A stretch of DNA of 6,217 nucleotides. Source: Candidatus Sulfotelmatobacter sp. (lineage in GTDB: Bacteria > Acidobacteriota > Terriglobia > Terriglobales > Acidobacteriaceae). This document shows positions 1 to 6,143 of this stretch, piece by piece. A program made the position numbers and the translations under genes. Location: NCBI GenBank assembly GCA_030044775.1, contig JASICF010000471.1, forward strand, positions 1 to 6,217. The letters run 5' to 3'. Each line of letters starts with the position of its first letter. The stretch's first letter is position 1. The notes beneath the pieces were generated by a model. It ran no database searches, was not told the DNA's origin, and was given only the letters and a program-made list of their open reading frames with translations.

Positions 1-1278
1 AGTCAATACGCCGTTCTCATGGCCGATCTCGACGACTTCAAGCGGCTCAACGACTCTCTGGGATCGGCTGCGGCCGACCGCGTGCTGATTCAAATCGGCG
101 AACGGCTGGCCTCCTGTTTGCGAGACGAAGATACGATTTCCCGACCGAACGACGATTCTGCGTTCACGAGCGCCGTCCTTTCCAGAATGGGAGGAGACGA
201 ATTCACCGTCTTGCTCGAAGGAGTGCGCGATCCGAGCGACGCGATGCGCGCAGGATCCCGCATCCTGTCTGCGGTAAGTGAACCAATATTCTTCGAAAAA
301 CAGGAGGTTCGCTGTTCGATCAGCGTCGGAATCGCATTGAGCACCATTGCTCACGAACGTGCCGAAGACCTGCTTCAGGAGGCAGATACAGCAATGCGGC
401 GCGCAAGGGCGCTCGGAGGAGGACGTTGCGAGGTGTTCAACGACGTTATGCACTCGCAAGCGGTGAATCAGCTGCGGTTGGAAGCGGACTTGCGACACGC
501 GCTGGTAAAAAGCCAGTTTCGCGTGCATTACCAGCCCATTGTGGAAATCCAAACCGGGCAGATCACCGGCTTCGAAGCGTTACTGCGCTGGCAACACCCC
601 GAACAGGGCTTGATCTCGCCCCACAAATTCATCACGACCGCGGAAAACGCCGGTTTGTTGTCTTCCGCAGGTCAATGGCTGATTCTCGAAGCTTGCCGCC
701 AGCTGCGCTCGTGGATCGAAGAGAATCCGGCGGCATCCCGCGTCGGCATCACCGCCAATATTTCTGCCAAACAATTAAGCGACACTCGGTTCATCTCCGA
801 GCTGCGAAGCGCCTTGCGCGACACGGGAATTGAATCGTCCCAACTCCAATTGGAGATGACGGAGCCGGTGGCCGCAGCCGATCCGAAAATGACAAACATC
901 ATTCTCTCCAACCTGAAGCAGCTCGACGTAGGCGTAATTCTCGATGATTTTGGGACCGGGAATTCCTCCCTGATCGCACTGCGGCAACTTCCAGTGGAAG
1001 CGGTGAAAATCGACCGGTCCTTGATCACAGCCATGCTGCTCGATCGTGGCGCGCTGGAGATTATTGAGCTGATCTTGATGTTGGCCCAGAAACTAAAATT
1101 GCGGGTAATCGCCGAGGGTATCGAATCGGCCAGACAACTCGATCATCTGCAGGCGCTCGGGTGTTCGCTGGGCCAGGGTTATCTGTTCTCGCCGCCGGTA
1201 GAAGCCAAAGTTGCGCAGCAACTACTGAGCCGGCGTAATCCTGCGCCGTATGTCAATGTAGCGAGAGCCGCACGTTGA
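1..1278 (+). CDS. GGDEF-EAL cyclic-di-GMP signalling protein, 5' end cut off by the window
   Basis: The frame is open from base 1, and the first Met (base 19) lies inside the GGDEF fold (AVLMADLDDFKRLND), so the true start and any sensor domain are upstream. Numbering from that Met, the GGDEF domain covers about 1-140, with metal-binding DLDDF at 3-7 and an intact GGDEF at 58-62. The EAL domain covers about 155-405 and looks catalytically complete: E186-A-L, N247, E279-x-T-E282, D309-D310-FGTG, K330-x-D332, E366, E369 and Q386-GY. By family knowledge, GGDEF makes c-di-GMP from GTP and EAL hydrolyses it to pGpG. Phosphodiesterase activity is well supported. Cyclase activity is possible, but the AMYRAK helix motif reads AMRRAR (R127, R130). 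An RxxD (R35-D38) sits 19 rather than 5 residues before GGDEF because of an insertion, so I-site feedback inhibition is doubtful. The stop is at 1276-1278. Assignment to the family is secure; the signal sensed is unknown. Confidence 0.95.
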   Translation, partial: SQYAVLMADLDDFKRLNDSLGSAAADRVLIQIGERLASCLRDEDTISRPNDDSAFTSAVLSRMGGDEFTVLLEGVRDPSDAMRAGSRILSAVSEPIFFEKQEVRCSISVGIALSTIAHERAEDLLQEADTAMRRARALGGGRCEVFNDVMHSQAVNQLRLEADLRHALVKSQFRVHYQPIVEIQTGQITGFEALLRWQHPEQGLISPHKFITTAENAGLLSSAGQWLILEACRQLRSWIEENPAASRVGITANISAKQLSDTRFISELRSALRDTGIESSQLQLEMTEPVAAADPKMTNIILSNLKQLDVGVILDDFGTGNSSLIALRQLPVEAVKIDRSLITAMLLDRGALEIIELILMLAQKLKLRVIAEGIESARQLDHLQALGCSLGQGYLFSPPVEAKVAQQLLSRRNPAPYVNVARAAR

Positions 1279-1340
1279 CCGTCCCGCAGAGATTGCTTTT
1301 TCCACTTCCGTGCAGTTTTTGGTTTCCGATCGCCTGAGTA

Positions 1341-2288
1341 ATGTCTATACTCTTCGCCAGCGTTCACCTCGCGCCGCGATCGATGTCTCCTTCAAAGCCG
1401 CAGCACATCCGCTTCACTGCCCGGGCGATTGCCGGGGTCGAGATCGGTGCCCTGCTGTTTGTAATCGGCTTGGCCGCTCTTTATCTCAATCCGTTTTGGC
1501 ATTTTGATCCAGGCGGATATCTCGATTGGCGCGTTCACTGGTGGAACGCTCTTGGTGAAATCCTGGTTGGTGCGGGATTGCTGGTGGAAGTGCTATCCCT
1601 CGTTTTTCTGGCCGCTGTGCTGGTTTCCCGCCTAGCTCACCAGAAGCCCTGGCCGTATGCAATCGCCGCGGTTGTAGTGGTTGGCGTGGTTGCATGGTTC
1701 GGCGCGGAGGGCCTTCTCGCCAATGTCAATGCTCATTTTGAGTGGAATGCGGCGGATGGATTCACTACCTTTCTCCTCCAGCCGTCCGACAACCCTAGCG
1801 GAACCTCGGCCGATCCAGAAAATGCACTGTGGAAGTCGATCGTTGAAATTCAAATCCAGCCGCTGCTGCGAGGTTACTTCCGGCTCAATGATTGGCAGAA
1901 GATGAATGGGGACGTCGGCATCAAAGTGACGCGTGTCCTGCCCGTCGCGTGGCCGATCGCTCTGGGCAGTGGAAGCGACACCTTCGAAGATCCGGATGAG
2001 ACTGCCCTGATGCACGCGGCGGAGAAAGAAGATTTGAATACTTTGCGGCAGTTGCTCCCTACCTCCACGAAAGCCGACGTCAATGCACTCGATCAGGACG
2101 GGCAAACCGCTCTGATCTTCGCCTGCAAAAATCCAAGAGCGAATCCAGATGTGGTGAAAGCCCTGCTCGCCGCAGGCGCGGATGTTAATCTGCGCGCCCG
2201 CAACGGTTATGCCCCGCTCACCTGGGCTCTAGCCAGAAATAACGCAGAAATAGTTCGCATCCTGCGCCAGGCTGGAGCCAAACGCTAA
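1341..2288 (+). CDS. Membrane protein with three N-terminal helices and C-terminal ankyrin repeats
   Basis: The longest reading gives 315 residues; an in-frame TGA at 1335-1337 bounds it. Met15 (base 1383, MSPSKPQH) is an equally good start and fits the -10 box at 1346 better; neither ATG has a Shine-Dalgarno sequence. Hydrophobic helices lie at about 31-49, 72-96 and 104-126. Positive residues before helix 1 (K19, R24, R28) and between helices 2 and 3 (R97, K102) suggest the N-terminus is cytoplasmic and everything after helix 3 periplasmic. Residues 128-216 are a soluble stretch I do not recognise. Three ankyrin-type repeats follow: about 218-248 (DETALMHAAEKEDLNTLRQLL), 252-283 (GQTALIFACKN, LLAAGADVN) and 286-313 (GYAPLTWALARNNAEIVRIL). 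Ankyrin repeats bind other proteins; no catalytic motif is visible and the partner is unknown. The upstream gap of 62 bases allows, but does not show, read-through from the GGDEF-EAL gene. Confidence 0.85.
   Translation: MSILFASVHLAPRSMSPSKPQHIRFTARAIAGVEIGALLFVIGLAALYLNPFWHFDPGGYLDWRVHWWNALGEILVGAGLLVEVLSLVFLAAVLVSRLAHQKPWPYAIAAVVVVGVVAWFGAEGLLANVNAHFEWNAADGFTTFLLQPSDNPSGTSADPENALWKSIVEIQIQPLLRGYFRLNDWQKMNGDVGIKVTRVLPVAWPIALGSGSDTFEDPDETALMHAAEKEDLNTLRQLLPTSTKADVNALDQDGQTALIFACKNPRANPDVVKALLAAGADVNLRARNGYAPLTWALARNNAEIVRILRQAGAKR
1346..1351 (+). promoter_or_regulatory. Possible -10 box for the ankyrin membrane protein gene
   Basis: TATACT matches the sigma-70 -10 consensus at five of six positions. 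The base window 17 bp upstream (TTTCCG, 1323-1328) is a poor -35. If used, transcription would begin near 1358, downstream of the ATG at 1341 and about 25 bases before the in-frame ATG at 1383, which would make 1383 the translation start. Single-box matches like this arise by chance, so it is only suggestive. Confidence 0.35.
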
Positions 2289-2309
2289 GCGGATTTTCAC
2301 GTCCCGCTT
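2287..2309. terminator. Short inverted repeat between convergent genes, possible weak terminator
   Basis: AAGCGG (2287-2292) can pair with CCGCTT (2304-2309) around an 11-base loop. It starts within the stop codon of the ankyrin gene and lies 22 bases past the stop of the convergent GalT-like gene, where a two-way terminator would be expected. The stem is only six pairs and no T-run follows on either strand, so it is not a standard intrinsic terminator. The rest of the 42-base gap shows nothing else. Confidence 0.25.
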
Positions 2310-2330
2310 CCGCCGTCGTCGCCAGAATTC

Positions 2331-3335
2331 CTATCCGTCAATCTTGGCATCGCGCAACTGTCTTACAGCGGTCTCCGAGTTCACCGGCGAATAATAAACT
2401 TCTTTGAAAGTGTACGAGCGCGCCTTGGTCGCCAGTACCGGCATGATCTCAATATGCCAGTGATAATCCTCGTCGATCGTCTTCCAGAAGCCCAGAGTTT
2501 TCGAAGGATGCAGGCTGTTCGGCGATGTGTGCAACACCAGGTGAAAGCTTTCCGTGAGCGCCCGAATCCGCTGCAGAGTGCGCCGCAGCAAAGCTGCGAG
2601 ATTCACTCGAAGCCCCGGCTTCGATAAGCCGGTGCGTTCGAATGAGGCTTCGTGGTTGCGCGGCAAAATCCAGGTTTCGTAGGGAACTCGCGGCGCGTAC
2701 GGTCCGATGGCCACGTAATCGCCACGCGCCTCAATCACCCGCGAGGCCTGCCGTTCCTCCTGGTTCAGGATGTCGCAAAACACACAGCGCTCTTTGCTCA
2801 TGAAGTACTCGCGTCCCGCTCGCAGCTCGTACAGCACGCGCCGCGGGACAAACATGGTGGCCGTAAGCTGCGTGGTGGGATGACTGAATTCCTGCCCGGA
2901 GCCGGGACCGAAATCCTTGAACAGGCTTACGTACTTGATCCGCGAATCACGCTTGAGATCGAGAATGCGCTCGGCGGCAAGCCGCAGGAAATGCCCGATT
3001 TCGTCGTCGCTGGCGCGCCAGAGATGCCGATCGTGCACGGGATTTTCTACCAGAACCTCGTGCGCCCCCAGGGAGTTCATGCGGTCGTAAATGCCATCGC
3101 CGCGGCGGTCGGGCTCGCCTTCGATGTGGTAGAGCGGCTTGGGATGAACCATCGCGCGGGCGGACCAGCCTGATGAGTTCGGCACGGACGCGATTACCTG
3201 CGTGCCGTTGGGCGAGTCCGGACAGAAACGGCACGCGGTTTCTGGAGCCGGAGCGGCTTCCGCCGGCTCATCTCCAGTCATGACCCACGAGCGGGTGATG
3301 GGATCTTTACGGAGTTCCATGCGTAAGGAGAACAT
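2331..3335 (-). CDS. GalT-superfamily (HIT-like) nucleotidyltransferase with Thr at the nucleophile position
   Basis: The 334 residues follow the galactose-1-phosphate uridylyltransferase fold of two HIT-like halves. The N-terminus ELRKDPITRSWV (7-18) is typical of the family. The zinc site appears intact: C35-x-x-C38, H101 in HEVLVENPVHD, and H152. Family members move a nucleoside monophosphate between a sugar nucleotide and a sugar phosphate through a covalent histidine in HPHxQ. Here the motif reads H152-P-T154-T-Q156, so that histidine is missing. The C-terminal half has a second CxxC (C184, C187), H228 in ILPRNHEASF, and H292-W-H294-I-E296-IMP, resembling the ADP-glucose phosphorylase/GalT-like branch. 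The ending PVNSETAVRQLRD matches the usual PEDAA..LR tail. The start could instead be Met6 (base 3320), closer to family N-termini; no Shine-Dalgarno distinguishes them. Superfamily membership is confident; substrate and reaction are not, and the name galT should not be transferred. Confidence 0.88.
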   Translation of the reverse strand: MFSLRMELRKDPITRSWVMTGDEPAEAAPAPETACRFCPDSPNGTQVIASVPNSSGWSARAMVHPKPLYHIEGEPDRRGDGIYDRMNSLGAHEVLVENPVHDRHLWRASDDEIGHFLRLAAERILDLKRDSRIKYVSLFKDFGPGSGQEFSHPTTQLTATMFVPRRVLYELRAGREYFMSKERCVFCDILNQEERQASRVIEARGDYVAIGPYAPRVPYETWILPRNHEASFERTGLSKPGLRVNLAALLRRTLQRIRALTESFHLVLHTSPNSLHPSKTLGFWKTIDEDYHWHIEIMPVLATKARSYTFKEVYYSPVNSETAVRQLRDAKIDG

Positions 3336-3432
3336 TCCGACGAATTTACGTCAACTCCACCTCGCCAGATTGTGCGCAGAGAGCTTCCTTCGGCCCTCCT
3401 CCCTTTTGTTGCAAAAACAGTGCTAAAGGCTT

Positions 3433-3441
3433 TGTTATAAT
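3433..3441 (+). promoter_or_regulatory. Extended -10 promoter of mutS
   Basis: TGTTATAAT is a perfect sigma-70 -10 hexamer (TATAAT, 3436-3441) with the TGn extension directly before it. The best -35-like word, TTGCAA (3409-3414), is 21 bases away, longer than the usual 16-18, so the promoter probably relies on the extended -10. The predicted start is near 3448, giving a leader of about 24 bases before the mutS ATG at 3472. The remainder of the 136-base gap (3336-3471) holds no other element I can support. Confidence 0.75.
3434..3439 (-). promoter_or_regulatory. Possible -10 box for the GalT-like gene, overlapping the mutS -10
   Basis: On the minus strand the bases read TATAAC, five of six matches to TATAAT, sharing four bases with the mutS -10 box on the other strand. 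A start near 3427 would leave a leader of about 90 bases before the ATG at 3335. No -35 is visible 16-18 bases upstream (the place holds CGGCTG). It is supported mainly by its overlap with a strong plus-strand box between divergent genes. Confidence 0.35.
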
Positions 3442-3471
3442 CCGCGCCAAGCCCTCCAGCCGAGCGAACTG

Positions 3472-6111
3472 ATGACCGAGCCTTCCACCCCGCTCATGCG
3501 GCAATATTCCGCCGTCAAGAAGGAACATCCGACGGCCCTGCTCTTCTTTCGCCTCGGCGATTTCTATGAACTATTCTTTGATGACGCCGTCGTCGCCTCG
3601 AAAGAGCTGCAAATCACGCTGACCTCCCGCAACAAGGAAAAAGGTATCGCCGTGCCCATGTGCGGCGTTCCTCACCACGCCGCCGAAGGTTACATTGCCA
3701 AGCTCATCCGTAAGGGCTTCAAGGTTGCTATCTGCGAACAGGTGGAAGACCCGCGCTTCGCGAAAAAACTGGTGCGCCGCGAAGTAACTCGCGTGGTCAC
3801 GCCGGGCACGGCCGCGGATTCCTCACTGGGGTCTGAGGAAAATAATTTCCTCGCCGCCGTCGGCGAAGTGGGAGACCGCGTTGGCTTTGCCGCGCTCGAT
3901 CTCTCGACCGGCGAGTTTCGCGCTACCGAGTTTTCCGGAGAAAACGCCGCTCGCCGCGTGCAGGAAGAGCTTGAACAACTTCGCCCCAAAGAGCTTCTGT
4001 ACGCTTCCTCAGCTCCCTTGTTCGAGTCGCAAGCCACTTCCCGCGCGCCTCAGCCTCGCAAACCCGGAGGAACCTGCGCCGAGACTCCACTCGACGACTG
4101 GATTTTCGCCCCCGACCATGCCATTCCGCTCCTCGAAAATCACTTCGGAGTGCTTTCGCTCGAAGGCTTCGGATTAGCGGGACGCGCCGCTGCCGCTGCC
4201 GCGGCGGGAGCGATTCTCTATTATGTCCAATCCACGCAGCGCGGCACCCTCGATCACGTCGATCGCATCGGCTGGTACGAACGGCAGAACTGCCTCGTCC
4301 TCGACACCGTGACCGTTCGCAATCTCGAACTGATCGAGCCGCTGTTTGCGGGAGCAGACACGGGCGTCACGTTGTTTCGTTCGATCGATGCCGCGGTCAC
4401 TCCTATGGGCAAACGCTTGCTCCGCTCCTGGCTGCTTCGCCCTTCGCTTGATCGGGAGGACATCAACTCGCGCCTCGATGCCGTCGAAGCCGGTGTAAAA
4501 GATACAATTGCGCGCGAAGAACTGCGCCGCGCCCTCGATGGTGTTCTCGATCTCGAGCGGCTGCTCAGCCGCGTAACCCTGGAAACCGCGAACCCGCGTG
4601 ACGTGCTTGCGCTCGCCGCATCGCTGGCGAAAATTCCCGCCGTTAAAGCAGCTTCCGGCCGATTCACTTCCGCGCGCTTGCAGTCACTGCATCATTCGCT
4701 CGACGAGCTCGCCGATCTGCGCGAGCTGATCCAAAGAACCATTATCCCTGAACCACCGCTGAGTTTTGCAGATGGAGGCGTGATCGCGGCCGGGGTCGAT
4801 CGCGATCTCGATGAATTGCGCGAACTCTCGCGAAACAGCAAGCAGGTTCTGGCGCAGATCGAGCAGCGCGAGCGCGGCCGCACCGGAATTACTTCCCTCA
4901 AGGTCAAGTTCAATTCTATTTTTGGTTATTACATCGAGATCTCGAAACCGAATCTCCACCTCGTCCCGCAGGATTATGATCGCAAGCAGACGCTGGTTGG
5001 CGCCGAACGCTTCACCACTCCCGAACTGAAAGACTACGAAGCCAAAATTCTCGATGCGCAGGAAAAGATTGTCGAAATCGAACGCCGGTTGTTTACCGAT
5101 CTGAGAAAATCCACCGCCGCCGAGGCGAAGCGCATCCGGCAAACCGCGCTGGCGCTGGCCGAAGTCGATGTGCTTGCATCGCTGGCGCATATCGCCGTGT
5201 TGCGAAATTATTGCCGACCGCAGTTTGTCGACTCAGCAGATTCCGCTGGAGGCGAACTCGAAATTATCCAGGGAAGGCATCCCGTTATCGAGCAGCAAGA
5301 GTTGGCCGGGGCCAGCGAACGGTTTGTCCCCAACGATCTATATCTGGATTCGGCGACGCACAATATTCTCTTGCTGACCGGGCCAAATATGGGAGGCAAA
5401 TCGACCTACCTGCGGCAGACTGCGCTGATCGTGATTCTTGCGCAGATGGGTTCGTTCGTTCCGGCGAATTCTGCGCGGCTGAGCGTGGTTGATCGTGTTT
5501 TCACCCGCATCGGCGCCAGCGATAATCTGGCGCGTGGGCGCTCGACCTTCATGGTCGAAATGACGGAAACTGCCGCCATTTTGCACACGGCGACGGCGCG
5601 GTCGCTGATCCTGCTGGATGAAATCGGTCGCGGCACCGCGACCTACGACGGCCTGGCAATCGCCTGGGCTGCAATCGAGTATCTGCACGCCCGCGTGCGC
5701 GCGAAAACTCTTTTTGCCACTCATTATTTTGAGCTGACGGAACTCGCCGAGCAGCTTACTGGAGTAAAAAACTATCACGTATCGGTGAAGGAAACTGGCG
5801 GAGGCATTGTTTTTCTGCGAAAAGTCGAGCCGGGTGCGGCCGACCGCAGTTACGGAATTGAGGTTGCCAAACTGGCTGGCCTGCCGGTTGAAGTAATCAC
5901 GCGCGCGCGCGAGGTGCTAGCTGAGCATGAGTTGGCCGAGCGGAGATTAACGGATCATCTCTCTCCGGGAACTGAACCTCCGCCCGCTCAGCTGACTATC
6001 TTCACGCCGCTCTCGCAGCCGGTTCTGGATAAACTGCGGGAAGTGGATCTGAATCGCCTTACGCCGCTTCAGGCATTGAATCTGCTGGCAGAATTAAAGA
6101 AAGAGATCTAA
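3472..6111 (+). CDS. mutS: DNA mismatch repair protein MutS
   Basis: MutS binds mismatches and small loops in new DNA and, by an ATP-driven switch to a sliding clamp, recruits MutL. At 879 residues it is full length (E. coli 853). The mismatch-binding domain (about 1-115) has the F31-Y32-E33 motif whose Phe stacks on the mispaired base. A connector follows to about 255, then lever and core (NLELIEPL near 284-291) with the clamp around 464-545. The ATPase has Walker A GPNMGGKST (637-645, K643), the GRSTFMVEM signature (688-696), Walker B LLLDE-type ILLDE ending D716-E717, and H751 in FATHYFEL. QLTIF at 840-844 matches the beta-clamp-binding motif, and the tail PLQALNLLAELKK is typical. The ATG at 3472 fits family N-termini (PLMRQYSAVKKEHP) and lies 31 bases after a strong -10 box, although its Shine-Dalgarno is weak. 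No frameshift or missing residue was found. A GH3 gene follows 32 bases downstream. Confidence 0.98.
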   Translation: MTEPSTPLMRQYSAVKKEHPTALLFFRLGDFYELFFDDAVVASKELQITLTSRNKEKGIAVPMCGVPHHAAEGYIAKLIRKGFKVAICEQVEDPRFAKKLVRREVTRVVTPGTAADSSLGSEENNFLAAVGEVGDRVGFAALDLSTGEFRATEFSGENAARRVQEELEQLRPKELLYASSAPLFESQATSRAPQPRKPGGTCAETPLDDWIFAPDHAIPLLENHFGVLSLEGFGLAGRAAAAAAAGAILYYVQSTQRGTLDHVDRIGWYERQNCLVLDTVTVRNLELIEPLFAGADTGVTLFRSIDAAVTPMGKRLLRSWLLRPSLDREDINSRLDAVEAGVKDTIAREELRRALDGVLDLERLLSRVTLETANPRDVLALAASLAKIPAVKAASGRFTSARLQSLHHSLDELADLRELIQRTIIPEPPLSFADGGVIAAGVDRDLDELRELSRNSKQVLAQIEQRERGRTGITSLKVKFNSIFGYYIEISKPNLHLVPQDYDRKQTLVGAERFTTPELKDYEAKILDAQEKIVEIERRLFTDLRKSTAAEAKRIRQTALALAEVDVLASLAHIAVLRNYCRPQFVDSADSAGGELEIIQGRHPVIEQQELAGASERFVPNDLYLDSATHNILLLTGPNMGGKSTYLRQTALIVILAQMGSFVPANSARLSVVDRVFTRIGASDNLARGRSTFMVEMTETAAILHTATARSLILLDEIGRGTATYDGLAIAWAAIEYLHARVRAKTLFATHYFELTELAEQLTGVKNYHVSVKETGGGIVFLRKVEPGAADRSYGIEVAKLAGLPVEVITRAREVLAEHELAERRLTDHLSPGTEPPPAQLTIFTPLSQPVLDKLREVDLNRLTPLQALNLLAELKKEI
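4186..4206 (+). repeat. Alanine-coding GCC/GCT tract in mutS
   Basis: Seven successive Ala codons (residues 239-245) include two direct copies of GCCGCT followed by GCC. The run lies in the helix that joins the connector domain to the core, just before GAILYYVQSTQ. Copy number is low, and changes in whole six-base units would keep the frame. Confidence 0.5.
5900..5911 (+). repeat. (CG)6 dinucleotide run within mutS
   Basis: Six CG units in a row encode part of T810-R-A-R-E814, after the ATPase motifs and before the clamp-binding peptide. Alternating CG is slippage-prone and can adopt Z-DNA; a two-base change would frameshift the last 65 or so residues. The Arg-Ala-Arg-Glu sequence itself is common at this point in MutS (ITRAREVL), so the run may just reflect codon choice. 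Confidence 0.5.
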
Positions 6112-6143
6112 CCACAAGCGCTGAAGACCGAACGCCGTCCTTG

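Noticed and set aside
426..833. Open frame of 135 codons in another plus frame within the EAL region
   Set aside because: The in-frame EAL domain is intact over the whole stretch; the alternative product resembles no protein family.
1279..1340. Terminator after the GGDEF-EAL gene
   Set aside because: There is a short T-run (1297-1301 and 1316-1320), but I could not find a GC-rich stem directly before either, so no intrinsic terminator is supported.
1632..2105. Open frame of 157 codons on the minus strand opposite the ankyrin gene
   Set aside because: No domain or plausible protein composition; the plus strand encodes clear membrane helices and ankyrin repeats over the same bases.
2652..3173. 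Open frame of 173 codons on the plus strand opposite the GalT-like gene
   Set aside because: It lies wholly antisense to a gene with clear family motifs, has no recognisable domain, and long antisense frames are expected from the GC-rich codon use here.
3343..3348. TAAATT on the minus strand seven bases before the GalT-like ATG at 3335, as a -10 for a leaderless transcript
   Set aside because: Only four of six consensus matches and no -35 at proper spacing; the TTGACG just upstream overlaps rather than precedes it at 17 bases. The TATAAC at 3434-3439 is a better candidate.
4684..5190. Open frame of 168 codons on the minus strand inside mutS
   Set aside because: Mirror of conserved MutS core and clamp coding sequence; no independent start signal or recognisable motif.
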